From: Lucinisca nassula
Taxonomy: Eukaryota > Mollusca > Bivalvia > Lucinida > Lucinidae
Assembly (NCBI GenBank): GCA_963580285.1
Contig: OY757015.1
Location: forward strand, 132,246,717-132,310,716
Reading direction: 5' to 3'
DNA: 64,000 nucleotides
Of this stretch, positions 10,940-21,399 are shown piece after piece (the first letter of the stretch is position 1; each line of letters starts with the position of its first letter). The notes below the pieces were generated by a model. That model was not told the origin of the DNA, searched no databases, and saw only the letters and a list, made by a program, of their open reading frames with translations. The position numbers and the translations under genes were made by a program.

Positions 10940-11083
10940 ATGGCGTATCCGAAATTTGTCGGTGTATTTGCCGGTATGGCGCTGCCAGTAACGATACTTT
11001 GGCGAGCTGTATTAGACGGAGATAAGCAAACTCTGAAGAGAAGGTTTAAAATTGGGTGCTTCATTGTCAAATTAGAAATATAG
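10940..11083 (+). CDS. Possible small host ORF or first exon (47 aa)
   Basis: An ATG in strong context (cgaaaATGGCG) opens a frame starting MAYPKFVGVFAGMALPV. Residues 6-25 are hydrophobic and could be one membrane segment, followed by a basic stretch ending TLKRR. A weak splice donor (AAG|gtttaa) sits right after KRR near 11043, so the true exon could end there. The 5' side lacks any repeat signature I recognise, which is unusual for this window. The look is that of a small mitochondrial or integral membrane protein, but I do not recognise the family. This is the best, still weak, host-gene candidate here. Confidence 0.3.
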   Translation: MAYPKFVGVFAGMALPVTILWRAVLDGDKQTLKRRFKIGCFIVKLEI

Positions 11084-11630
11084 CAACACAGAATAAGTTA
11101 AAAAAATATTCCTTGAAGGAAAAAAACAAGATCTGCATAAATCCGGTACCAGTCCGGCAAATACCGGTATGTACTTTCGTTGACCAGCCCGCCGCATTCA
11201 AACCGTGAGGGCCCAAGAAACGTCGACTTTTTTAAACAAAGGGCTTTCCATGATATAACATATTAAATAACTTTATGCTCATATTGAATATCATCATTCA
11301 AACATATTTGTGTGAATATATAGTCAAAAAGCAGTAGAATAAGCACTTTTTCTGTGGACGCCCTAATGAAGAAAATAAAATATTCCACAATATATAGCGG
11401 TTGTCTAAAACTGACCCTTTTTTGTCCAAAACACAACGGACACGTAATTAAAAACTTTAAAATATTAATAAACCATCCTTATTTAACAGAAACTTGAAAG
11501 AAACTATTACTATCTGGATTGAGTATTCTCATATTTGCGCTTGAAACATTAGGGGGACCAGCATTGTTCCCCTTAATGTTGCGGTCACCCTATTCCAGAT
11601 AATATAGTACATGTGTTCTCCTTAATGCAG
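11084..11630. other. Unassigned spacer
   Basis: AT-rich, with no repeat or exon signature recognised. It could be intron if the preceding ORF is an exon. Confidence 0.35.

Positions 11631-11631
<1 letters not shown>

Positions 11632-11712
<81 letters not shown>
11632..11712. repeat. (TA)n microsatellite
   Basis: About 80 bp of uninterrupted TA repeats. The Tyr-Ile frames across it are artefacts. Confidence 0.95.
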
Positions 11713-11713
<1 letters not shown>

Positions 11714-11882
11714 TAAGAAAGTTGCCAGATACGGGGTGTTTTTCTATATAAAACCTTTTTTGTGGGGTGTGAAAAAATTGCGGGGTGTTCATACCACCCC
11801 GCATTTTCTCATGCCCTGCAGTGGATTCAGGGCATCGAGTTTACTTTCCCTAGGTTGTTGGCTAGCAACACGGTTTTGTAGC

Positions 11883-12187
11883 TCGCCCCCGCCCATAGGG
11901 GCTTGAAGAAATATATGGGCTGCATGATGCTTCCACGCAGAGCTGAATCTGACCCGCAAACTAGTACTGGTAAACCGCTTAGAGGATCTAAGCCTGTCCA
12001 GGAACCGCGTTGCGAGGCGGACCGTCCATGCTAATAAACCCTATTGGTTTCATTGGGCGACAGGGCTTGAGATGTCATTTCATCTCAATGTCGGGTAAAA
12101 GTCCCACGAAATTGGAAGCAACGTCTCCAAAATGACCTTTACAGTGTTGACGGGGACGTTAAACCTCAAATCAAACAAACAAACAAA
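11883..12187 (+). mobile_element. SINE-A, complete
   Basis: Begins 'cgcccccgcccataggggc', ends 'caaacaaacaaa'. The 12-bp duplication 'cggttttgtagc' is at 11871-11882 and 12188-12199. Confidence 0.85.
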
Positions 12188-12457
12188 CGGTTTTGTAGCG
12201 ATTATATATATATGGGGTTTCACGGTAGTCTCCCTTGTGTCGGTTAGCACAAGAGCGTATTTAACTGCAAGATAAGAATATATATCACCTCGTAAACGTA
12301 CCTGTAGTATATATAACACCCGACAACAAAACTCATTTAGCCGTGGGTGGTATCGATTTCTTGTTCTGACGGCCACATTACGCAGCAAAAGATAACAGTT
12401 TGGAAAATGTTCTCCTTCGAAACGTAATTATGCAGTGCGTTTACAACTTTTGTGGTG

Positions 12458-12582
12458 GTTTTGGATTTTCGGCATTTTTATACTATTTGACTTGTTTGAG
12501 CTGATCATTAATTGGAGTTGGCCGCAAACCGGAGTATTTGGAGAAAAAAATACTTGCCAATCCGTTGCAGAACTTGTCATCC
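12458..12582 (-). mobile_element. SINE-B fragment
   Basis: Contains the mirrored V-domain words 'aaaccggagtatttggag' and 'ccgttgcagaactt' but no tRNA head; degenerate and truncated. Confidence 0.65.
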
Positions 12583-12739
12583 TACCTCAAAATATTACAG
12601 TGTCTCCGAAAAATGAAAACAAGAGCAGGGAAATAGACCGTTATATCGATCATAATTATTATTTGCTTTAGCCCCTTTTAGTACCCAATGGAATCTTCCT
12701 CCTTATATAGCAGGAGTCCATTTCATAATTTAGGGTGGA

Positions 12740-12900
12740 CAGGTTGTGTTTTCTTCAAAATATATTTTGAAAATGACTGAACTTTAAGCAAACTGCGGAG
12801 GCCCTGATCAGACGCCGCGTTCTGTGATGTCTGATCTGGGCCTGCACTGTTTGCCAGGATAACCGTTTTGGGGTTTCTGGTACATATGGGTTAAATTTTA
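12740..12900. repeat. GTAGACC hairpin with flanks
   Basis: The hairpin 'ccctgatcagacgccgcg' / 'tctgatctgggcctgcac' is followed by 'ccgttttggggtttctg' and a 'gggttaa' end. The same flanks occur at 59110-59285, so the unit is about 160-175 bp. Confidence 0.7.
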
Positions 12901-12967
12901 CTCAAAATAATTACATGTACCCTGCGTTTATTTCGATTTCATATCTGATTATTATCTTTCTTCAATT

Positions 12968-13112
12968 ATTGGTTTCATTGGTCGACAGGGCTTGAGATGT
13001 CATTTCATCTCAATGTCGGGTAAAAGTCCCACAAAATTGGAAGCAACGTCTCCAAAATGACCTATACAGTGTTGACGGGGACGTTAAACCTCAAATCAAA
13101 CAAACAAACAAA
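12968..13112 (+). mobile_element. SINE-A, 5'-truncated
   Basis: Starts inside the family at 'attggtttcattgg' and runs to the CAAA tail. The duplication 'tcttcaatt' is at 12959-12967 and 13113-13121. 5' truncation fits target-primed reverse transcription. Confidence 0.8.
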
Positions 13113-13159
13113 TCTTCAATTCTAAAACCACTAAAATCTTTATATGGCCTGTGAGTTTC

Positions 13160-13235
13160 CTTGTTTGTGCTCTGAAGCGTAGGTTGTGGGTACTAACTGA
13201 GGCGGTTCTAACGAGGATACACATTTGAAATAAGG
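13160..13235. repeat. Palindromic GAGGCGG element fragment
   Basis: 'taggttgtgggtact' and 'gaggcggttctaacgag' are the arms of the palindromic family described at 42275-42534, here with the loop shortened. Confidence 0.5.
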
Positions 13236-13676
13236 AAATACATAATGAATCGTCTGAATAATCTAACAATGGTGGTTGTACAGGTATGAACGGTACCATT
13301 GTAGTCCATGACAGGGGCAGTTGGGGTGGGGGGGGGGGGGGGCAAGTTCTGTATCGGAAGTTTAGGTTGTTTTTCTCCAGGCATCCGGTTTTCGCCCATC
13401 TTTGATGAAGATTCGGGTAGAAAAAGTGAAATAGTCTTGAAAGGACCGTAAAAGCAAGGCTATAGATAAAAATAACGAAGTAAACGTTTTTTGTGTGTTT
13501 TTTAATCGAAATGTTAAATTTATGTGCAGGCTCACTCGAACTTTACTAACTATTAAGGGGAATTATAAAAATATACACTACGAACACACGCCTAATATTT
13601 AAATACATTGGCAAAATTTAACCACCATTTTGTTTCAGATAAAATCCTGCGAGTCCTCACAATGTGTAAAATAATG

Positions 13677-13948
13677 TTTGTTTTGTTTGATTTGTGGTTT
13701 AACGTCCCCGTCAACACTGTATAGGTCATTTTGGAGACGTTGCTTCCAATTTTGTGGGCCTTTTACCCGACATTGAGATGAAATGACGTCTCAAGCCCTG
13801 TCGCCCAATGAAACCAATAGGGTTTATAAGCATGGACGGTCCGACTCGCACCACTTTATCTGGGCAGGCTTAGATCCTCTAAGCGGTTTGCCAGTACTCA
13901 TGTGCGTGTCAGCCCATCTATTTCTTCAAGCCCCGATGGGCGGGGGCC
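13677..13948 (-). mobile_element. SINE-A
   Basis: The 13-bp duplication 'gtgtaaaataatg' is exact at 13664-13676 and 13949-13961. An internal stretch of the head near 'gtgcg' is shortened relative to other copies. Confidence 0.85.
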
Positions 13949-14112
13949 GTGTAAAATAATGTAAACCACTGTAAACTCAGTTTGAGTATATAAAAGTGGG
14001 GTTTAAAGGGGTCAAAATTTTATAGGCGTGTCTGCATGATGGGCCGTCGGCGTGACATGTCATCCATATTCGCTTTGTACTTAGTTTAAATTGTAAATTG
14101 AAATGTACACTT

Positions 14113-14433
14113 GGGCCCCCCTCCCCGCGCCCCTCGGAGCTTGAAGAAATATATGGGCTGCATGATGCTTCCACGCAGAGCTGATTCCGACCCGCGCACG
14201 AGTACTGGTGAACCGCTTGGGGGTCTAAGCCTGCCCGGGCAAAGCGTTGCGTACGAGTCGGACCGTCCATGCTTATAAACCCTATTGGTTTCATTGGGTG
14301 ACAGGGTTTGAAATGTCATTTCATTTCAATGTCGGTAAAAGTCCCACTAAATTGGAAGCAATGTCTCCAAAATGACCTTTACGGTGTTGACGGGGACGTT
14401 TAACCTCAAATTAACAAACAAACAAATCAAAAC
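14113..14433 (+). mobile_element. SINE-A
   Basis: Plus-strand copy from 'gggcccccctccccgcgc' to 'aacaaacaaatc'. The duplication 'atgtacactt' is at 14103-14112 and 14434-14443. Confidence 0.8.
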
Positions 14434-14804
14434 ATGTACACTTATACCAGACCCACATATATACACTTTTATCAGACCCATATATCTATATGCGGTCTCG
14501 AAGACCGAACTATTAGCGTAATGCAACCTACCTTAGGTGGGAGAGCACATTCCCCGCATAATCAAAGCACTCGCAGAACTGTCGGGTGAACGATGGGGAT
14601 TTAAAACTTGTCAAAATTTGAACATAATTGTTACATTTCTGTAATTTCGCTCTTAGTATATGCAAAAGTGACGCCTCACGGTTGAGATCATCGCTTGGAA
14701 CAAAGAAGGGAAATAACATTTTCACTTGTAAATTCCATCTTTCATTTTAGCTGATGCTTCTAGTTGTAGTATTGACATTCCTAACACATAACTAAGGGAT
14801 ATAA

Positions 14805-14810
<6 letters not shown>

Positions 14811-14874
<64 letters not shown>
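14811..14874. repeat. (CT)n microsatellite
   Basis: Uninterrupted CT repeats. Similar tracts follow at 15097-15137 and 15450-15496. Confidence 0.95.
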
Positions 14875-14877
<3 letters not shown>

Positions 14878-15090
14878 GATAATACATCCGTGCGACGTAG
14901 TGCGTTCTTTAATCACTCGAAAATGGTGACTTTTCTGAAAAAAAGCGTGATATTTTTCTTTTTTTTTTTTCTCCAAACATAGATTATATGCTCGTTTTAA
15001 TCGCGTCATAATGATGCATATCCTTGTATACCCCAGTTTTCTCTATATGAAGGGGTGTTTAGAGAGGTACTTACTACACGGACATGTTCT
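14875..15090. repeat. Palindromic element, subtype with CATCCGTG ends
   Basis: Starts 'cgataatacatccgtgcg', runs through 'ctccaaacatagatta', and ends 'acacggacatgttc'. The copy inserted at 26963-27244 has the same ends. Confidence 0.5.
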
Positions 15091-15096
15091 CTCTCA

Positions 15097-15097
15097 T

Positions 15098-15137
<40 letters not shown>
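15097..15137. repeat. (CT)n microsatellite
   Basis: CT repeats. The 175-residue frame spanning this and the next tract is an artefact of Leu-Ser repeats. Confidence 0.9.
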
Positions 15138-15140
<3 letters not shown>

Positions 15141-15449
15141 ACGATAACAAATCCTGCATAGTTCAAAAACGTTTTTCTGGTGAAATATTGAGATACTTTC
15201 CTTTTACTCTAACAAAAGTTGTAGGTGCTGGACCTGCTTGTATGAGCCGCCTTACTGAGTACTCACAATTTACAATTGATAGAAATAGAAAATATATCCT
15301 CTTGTACTCAGTATGCAGTGGGATAATACTTATTTATGTTCCTAGCATATATTGTGGGTGCTCGCCAAGTTGGAACCATCTCCTTGAGTACTCACAATAC
15401 TCAGTATACAGTGGGATAAACAAGGCCATTTATACGCACTCGTTTACGT

Positions 15450-15496
15450 TCTCTCTCTCTCTCTCTCATTCTCTCTCTCTCTCAGTCTCTCTCTCT
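15450..15496. repeat. (CT)n microsatellite, interrupted
   Basis: CT repeats with single interruptions 'cattc' and 'cagt'. Confidence 0.9.
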
Positions 15497-15705
15497 GCGA
15501 GAATGTCTAAGCTAGAAACACTGAACGACCGGGAATAATTGCTCGGGATCAGTCGAATGCGGCGGCTGATCAGGTTCTACTATGTTCGCATAAAGTAAAG
15601 CTTTAGACGGGTTCAAGGAAATGGGTTCAAGCTCTTGCTAAACTCGGGGACAATCGACCAACCAGTGCGTTAAGTAATTTGACTTCAAATGAAGAAGAAG
15701 AAGAG

Positions 15706-15869
15706 TGTGAGTGAGTTAGTTTTAGTTTTACGTCCCACAAACAGCTAAGGTCATACGGAGACGGGACCTCGGTTTAAAGACTCATCCGAAGGTCTGGAGA
15801 AGCCGGGATCGACTCTGTGGTCCCTGGTTTAGAAGGCGAGTAGCGTAACCACTGCACCACGACGGCTTC
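15706..15869 (-). mobile_element. SINE-C, complete
   Basis: Sense strand: tRNA-like head 'tggtgcagtggttacgc' (A box) and 'gagtcgatccc' (B box), then 'ccgtctccgtatgacctta' and 'gggacgtaaaac', ending in ACTCAC repeats. It interrupts a GAA microsatellite, so the target duplication cannot be read cleanly. Absent from the paralogous place in copy 2 (22940). Confidence 0.8.
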
Positions 15870-15922
15870 TAAGAAGAAGAAGAAGAAGAAGAAGAAGAGG
15901 AAAAAAAAGAAAAAGAAGAAGA
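15870..15922. repeat. (GAA)n microsatellite
   Basis: GAA repeats grading into A-rich sequence. It corresponds to the GAA tract at 22940-23000 in the other segmental copy. Confidence 0.85.
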
Positions 15923-16769
15923 AAACACAGCATTTTTTGTACCATCGCAAACATATGCACTTCTCGGATTTCATGGTAATCTCAGATCATGTCATTGTAA
16001 CTTATTTGTAGGTAACTGATGGGATAATTGCCATTTGGGAGACGTTATCGCTGCACCTGATCATTACATGTAGCTGAGAACTGCACTACCGACCGATATC
16101 AGAAAAGAACCTAAGTATAAGACAACTAATCCATTAATCTCTATCGCACATCCGTATAAAGGAAATCTGTTCTGGATACCAATGCAATCCATAACGACAT
16201 TCGTAGCTATGATGTTGCATTTCATATCTCTTCAAACGAATCGCTTTAGTTTTATTTTTCTTTTCTGGATACAGACGTTTGCCTCAATGAGGCGGTTCTA
16301 ACAACTACCCACGCTCAATATTTTTAGAACGAAACGGATACTATTGATACCCATTTTATCGAAAGATTTACCTATATAAAGTGGTGTTTATAAGATAGTT
16401 CATCGTATGGGCTTGTAAAGACGATAGGAGCTTTGGGCTTCTTCAGGAAAGTAAAGCTTCATTTTTTCTACCATAACGAAAGCAGGCTTGTCCAAATACT
16501 TTTCCACGCAAAATAAAAATTTTCAGATACAAATTTTCTGATATTTTTCACATTTTTCTAGGGTAACGAATATATCATCCATTTGAGACACTGCTGCCCT
16601 TTGAGGCCTTTATAAAGCCCTGCTAAATCCAACTTTATCTACATGATGGGGTTTATCGACAGAAATACGAGCAATACTGTAGATCTTCGTAAACCCCGAT
16701 ATTCCCTTTATAATGATTGTAGGTACGCGTGAGAATCGCCTCAGTTGGGAACGACCCTATAAATCCCAC

Positions 16770-16984
16770 TTGTGTTTGATTTGGTTTTATGGCCCTTTCA
16801 ATATAATTTCATTAATTGCGTAGCCATCGTTTATCAGAAGTGGGCAAAAACCGGAGTACCCGTAGAAACACCACCTGACCTTCCGTTGACAAATCACGTG
16901 ACCCGAGTTAGGCTCGAACCGCAGAGTTATGAGACTCCGACATTAGGAGTTATCGATTTTACCCCAAAGACTATGGGGCCCGTT
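16770..16984 (-). mobile_element. SINE-B within segmental copy 1
   Basis: Mirror V-domain words 'aaaccggagtacccg' and 'ccaccTGACCTTCCGTTG' with a degenerate head. It lies between 'aaatcccactt' and 'aaccccacttta', the same context as the SINE-B at 25201-25414, so it predates the duplication. Confidence 0.75.
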
Positions 16985-17334
16985 GTTAACCCCACTTTAA
17001 GTACAAGGAGAGTTTGCATGGGAATACCAATACCTTATTTTCCTTATTTTTGGTCTCAAACATGGGATGTGGGTGACTACACCTTGGCGGGCGGGCAAGA
17101 TTTTTCAAATGCTGTCTCCCTCTCTAATATTAAAGGGTATAATTTCAAAAGGTATGCCAATTCATCTGTCCTTTACTGTACGAATTTACGGGAAAGAAAT
17201 ATGAGGTTTCAAATGTTGGTTTATCCCCTTTAACTGCCAATCAGGACGTTTGCCGGCGTCAGTTTCAAATATATTTTATTTTCTTTCTTTTTATTACTAT
17301 TTCTCAGAGAAAATAAGTTTTGACGTTGCATGTG

Positions 17335-17470
17335 AACAGTCTGCTTGGGCAGCAGGGCTCGAGAAGTCATTTCATCCCAATATCGGGTGAGTCCTACGAA
17401 ATTGGAAGAGCGTCTCAAAAAGACCTAACTAGTGTTGGGAGGTTAAAGCTCAACTGAAACAAACAAAACA
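17335..17470 (+). mobile_element. SINE-A, degenerate 3' half
   Basis: 'agggctcgagaagtcatttc', 'aaattggaagagcgtctc' and a 'gaaacaaacaaaac' tail mark a decayed 5'-truncated copy. Confidence 0.65.
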
Positions 17471-17674
17471 CCATAGAACTGAAATATGTGAAGTTTTCAT
17501 TTTTATTTTATTTTATTTTATGATTATTATTTTTTTGTGTGTGTGTGAGGGCGGGGGGAGGGGTAGACTAGCTACTTTACGCTTCATCAGCACACCTAAA
17601 CGACTATGAAATATATATATAATGTATGTACAGTATGACAAAAGCCTGCTCAGGAAGAAGGTGACCTGGCCCCC

Positions 17675-17928
17675 AGGTTATAAAACTTTTTTATGCTCAA
17701 CTCAGCTGAGCATGAAACTTGTGGTGCTCATAAAAATTAAAATACTAAGAAGTTGAGCGATTTTCCTTTCTCAGATAGCAGAGAATGATATATGTCCTGC
17801 TCACAAATTTTAAAATGCCAACATTGTTGGCATTTTAGAATTTGTTTAAAATGCCAACATTGTTGGCATTTTAAAATTTGTGAGCAGGACCAATTTCATG
17901 CTCAGTTGAGATAAAAAAATTATAACCT
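17675..17928. mobile_element. Long hairpin element with 97-bp inner palindrome
   Basis: The outer arms 'aggttataaaactttttta' and mirror 'taaaaaaattataacct' plus 'ctcaactcagctgagcatga' / 'tcatgctcagttgag' pair. The inner part, 17794-17890, runs 'gtcctgctcacaaatttta' to its exact mirror and contains 'aatgccaacattgttggcat' twice. Non-coding; looks like a fold-back MITE. No clear target duplication. Confidence 0.7.
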
Positions 17929-18027
17929 CGGATCCTGGATAGTGTTGTCTGGGCTAAAAAGAAACCAAAAAGACAAAAACATGCCATGTCGTCCAATCTA
18001 AATTTGCATTGACATTTTACGAGACTT

Positions 18028-18085
18028 TAAACCGAGGTCCAGTCTCCGTATGACCTTAGATGTTTTTGGACATAAAGCCCACACA
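18028..18085 (+). mobile_element. SINE-C tail fragment
   Basis: 'ccgaggtccagtctccgtat' followed by 'gaccttagatgtt' matches the 3' half of SINE-C. Confidence 0.65.
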
Positions 18086-18109
18086 TCACATGACTTAGAA
18101 GAACAAAGC

Positions 18110-18680
18110 CTTCCCAGGCTTTCCTTTATGCATATGTTCATTGCATTTCTGAACTGTGTTACAAGTTTCAGTGTCCTGCATCAAATACTGTAGGTGGAGT
18201 CGTGGGGACACGAACAGCACAATATATGTATATTTAACATCCTGATATGGCCAAAATAATTGTCGTTCTAGGGGGCATAATTCAGCAATTATGCGGGGAT
18301 TAGAATCCTGTTTCTTTTATGCACATGTTCAATGCATGTCTGAACTGTGTTGCAAGTTCCAATGCCCTGCATCAAATACTGTAGGAGGAGTTGTGGAGAC
18401 ACGAACTTTACTATTTAACCTCCCAGTCTACAAAATGATTAAGTTTTTCAAGGGAACATAATTCTAAAATAAGGGGCTGGATCGGGATCCTGTTTCCTTT
18501 ATGCACATGTCCAATGTGTCTTAAAAGTGTTGCAAGTTTCAATGCCCTGCATCAAATACTGTAGGAGGAGTTGCGGAGGCAGGAATATTACTACAAAATG
18601 TGACGTACCGACGTACGTACGTACGTACGTATATAATACGGACAAGGGCAAAACTATATGCCCCTCCTCACTTTGTGATT
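18110..18680. repeat. Tandem element, ~180-190-bp unit, about 3 copies
   Basis: 'atgcatgtctgaactgtgtt' type words and 'ccctgcatcaaatactgtag' recur near 18177, 18361 and 18542. The last unit is followed by an (ACGT)n tract (18607-18632) and 'ggacaagggcaaaac'. Resembles the other tandem elements of this window. Confidence 0.65.
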
Positions 18681-19304
18681 GGGGTATAAAAATGGTGAAA
18701 TTGAGACACCCCGTATCTTATATAAATTGTAGATCCACCGTTTCAGGATGATATAAAGCAAAAGTAGTTGACTGTTTTAAGACTTGAACTAAAATATCCA
18801 ATTCTTCTCACCTCACATTTTATATTCACATGCATCGTTATGTATGGATTGATTTTAGTCATCCCGTATCAATTCAAAACACATATTTTTAGTAAAAAGC
18901 AAAAATAAGAGTTGACTGCCTTCTCCCTTTTTATACGTAGATTAATATCTGTTTTATAATATATTTTACGAAGATCGCGTATGAGAAGGTGATGGTGAAA
19001 AATGTTACCACATACAAATATCAACCGCGGCACACAATCGGGATATAACTATCAACCAGGAAAATTTTTTTATTCAAAAACGAACTATACTGACTTTAAT
19101 AAACCACGACAGAAGAACCTCCCAGGAAACCCTTTAGGGGACAAAATAATTCGGACACATTGCAATTTTGATATTCGACCATAAAGCGATATTTCAACCC
19201 TATAATGCGTATGAACGAAGAAATCCATACTTAAACCCCGAGAAAACACCGATTTTCAATGTTTATTGTTTAAAAAAGCCCCGAGGAACCAAAAAACCAT
19301 GATT

Positions 19305-19445
19305 AAAGATATCATCTTGTACAAACAAGCTAATAAGTTGTGTTCACAAAATATAATGCTGTCCGCACAAGATCTTGTGCGCTCGAGATATAAAGTTGTG
19401 CGTAGAAGATCTTATCTTGTTCGCACATCGCATGTCCCTTCTAGG
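19305..19445. repeat. ACAAGAT palindromic-word array, short copy
   Basis: Words such as 'gcacaagatcttgtgcg' and 'gatcttatcttgttcgcaca' recur, then 'tgtcccttctagg'. It is a small relative of the array at 32740-33392, which ends with the similar 'tgtcccttccagg'. Confidence 0.65.
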
Positions 19446-19729
19446 CATTAGTATCCATACAACTTCTACCCGCATGGTATTTCAGTCTGGTAAGAGACGT
19501 AAAAGCTCGCACATATGCCTGCTAACTTCGGAACAGAACTGCAGTTAAACCATGAAAAGAAAAAAAAAAACATGTGTTCTGTGTTCTTATGCATTTAATT
19601 AGTAATACCTTAGTCCGAGGCTATAAATAGGTTAATTGGATTTCTTTCAAATCAGTAATAGTAACTTAGTCTATGCTTATAATAATTTTGGGTCAATGTT
19701 TATTTTAACCTTAAAAATATGTTGCTTTA

Positions 19730-20133
19730 AGCAATTAGTGTAGATCTTGATCAAATGCCGCTTTCTGTGGCGTCTGGTCTTGGTCTACATTTTTTGCCAA
19801 GCCAAACCTTTGATTATAATATAACTATCTTACGCAACACTGATCTCACTGCGAATATTTTCGATAAAATAGTTATTCCGACAAGACTGTGATAGCCACG
19901 TGTACTTTAGCACGGAAAAGCTTTTCGGCTTAGCAACTTAGGGTCGATTGACAATCCAATCGACCTAAAACAAGCCGTGTTATGTGTTCCACTATGACGT
20001 CAGATGGCTGCGTACATGTAAGATACTTATCTGTAAAATCTGGACTGGAATCATGTGTTTGGTTTGGCAAACAGTGTAGACCAGATCAGACGTCACATAA
20101 TGTGGCGTCTGATCAGGGTCTACACTGTCTGCA
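19730..20133. mobile_element. Composite three-hairpin element
   Basis: A GTAGACC hairpin at 19730-19799, a GGGTCGATTG hairpin at 19940-19969 and a second GTAGACC hairpin at 20066-20133 are spaced almost symmetrically. Spacer words ('actatcttacg', 'ggactggaatcat') also pair loosely. Two similar composites are at 43180-43560 and 47742-47977. Overlapping reading frames here are artefacts. Confidence 0.6.
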
Positions 20134-20428
20134 TTAGGAACAAAAACCGAAGGGTATACCGAAAAAGTCCAAGTCCACGGCCATTTTACACAACCAGCGC
20201 TCTGAGTCAATCGGTCAAACAGTGCTGCCAATGCTTTGATTTCTTTACCCTCAAATCCGCCCACCCGTGAGATTCACGAGTGCACTCTTCCATCAATGAA
20301 GTTGGATGGGTACGCCCATTTTATGGTACGCAATATATATCCCGATTAGATTGCTCAGAGCCATCACGTCAGGATTTACACTGTTTGCATAAGTATCTGT
20401 ACCGGGTTTCAGGGTTGAAAGGGATTAC

Positions 20429-20660
20429 TTTTTTTTTTTTGGTTTGGGTTTTACAGCCCTTTCAATATTATTTCACTCATATCGAGCCGATTGTAAATCA
20501 GAGGTGGGCGAAAACCGGAGTACCCGGAGAAAAACCACCTGACCTTCCGCTGCTGAACTTGGCGTCTCACACGTGGCCCGAGCGAGGCTCGAACCTACGG
20601 CGGTGAGAGACCTAATGACTAAGAGTCAGCGCTCTTATCCACTAAGCCACGGAGGCCCGT
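20429..20660 (-). mobile_element. SINE-B, complete
   Basis: All parts present: mirrored poly-A, V-domain 'aaaccggagtacccgg', B-box mirror 'ggctcgaacc', A-box mirror 'ccactaagcca'. The duplication 'agggattac' is at 20420-20428 and 20661-20669. Confidence 0.85.
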
Positions 20661-20892
20661 AGGGATTACCTTTCTTGCTGTTCCGAGAGGCAAGATATAA
20701 CATGGACTGGAATCAAAACGGATAATTTAAAACGGAAGATTGTATATTCTGTGTATTCTGTAATATTGTCATCGATTTCAAACAACCATAGACATACCGT
20801 CATCTACTTCAAAAACTGAATTTTAATTTTTAGACCATTCCAAAATGAAATACCAGGACTGTACTAACTGCAATCAAAACAATCATTAACAA

Positions 20893-21063
20893 AAAGAAGT
20901 GAGTGAGTGTTTGAGTTTTACGTCCCACCAACAGCTAAGGTCATACGGAGACGGGACCTCGGTTTTAAACACTCATTCGAAAGTCTGGAGAAGCCCGGGT
21001 GGATCCTGCGATCCCTGGTTTACAAGGCGAGTAGCGTAACCACTGCACCACGGAGGCTTCTAT
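20893..21063 (-). mobile_element. SINE-C, complete
   Basis: From 'agaagtgagtgagtg' (tail) to 'gcaccacggaggcttct' (head). Head and tail boxes as at 15706-15869. The flanks 'aaaagaagtg' and 'aatagaagtg' may be a diverged target duplication. Confidence 0.8.
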
Positions 21064-21064
21064 T

Positions 21065-21335
21065 AAATAGAAGTGAAGGCAGTGATCAGGAATCGATGCA
21101 ATTAACCCACAGATCCCATGAAAAATAATAATAAAAAAAAACATGAAATAACTAGACCCTAATGGAAACACCAATAGCGGAAAGCCAAAACGACAGTCAC
21201 TTTCCCACAAAATAGCCAATTGGCTAACCAAAAAAAAAAAAAAAAAAAATACATGCAAAAGACACACTCAAAGACAAACCATAACAAAAAGAAAACCGCG
21301 ACAGAAGAACCGCATGGGAACGGTCAGTGAACAGA
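21065..21335. repeat. Dispersed repeat shared with 57765-58015
   Basis: 'gcagtgatcaggaatcgat', 'aacccacagatccc', 'caccaatagcggaaagccaa' and 'cgacagaagaacc' occur in the same order at 57765-58015. Reverse-strand frames share CGLI-SIPDHCLH words, but there is no known domain. Confidence 0.65.
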
Positions 21336-21399
21336 ATGCCACTGCGGGGCTTAAATGCCGCAATCTTCGCCCTTACTTCTGTCACGGTTTATGCTTTGG

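Larger units (their letters stand above)
15505..17230 (+). repeat. Segmental duplication, copy 1
   Basis: Colinear with 22733-25480. Shared landmarks in order: 'gaaacactg', 'gggatcagtcg', 'gacaatcgacc' with 'agtaatttgacttcaaa', a GAA microsatellite, 'attgccatttggga' with 'cgttatcgctgc', 'gaggcggttctaa', 'actgtagatctt', and a SINE-B at the same place. Copy-specific insertions differ. See findings. Confidence 0.7.

Noticed and set aside
15011..15538. 175-residue ORF as a gene
   Set aside because: Built largely from CT microsatellites (Leu-Ser runs) and a palindromic element.
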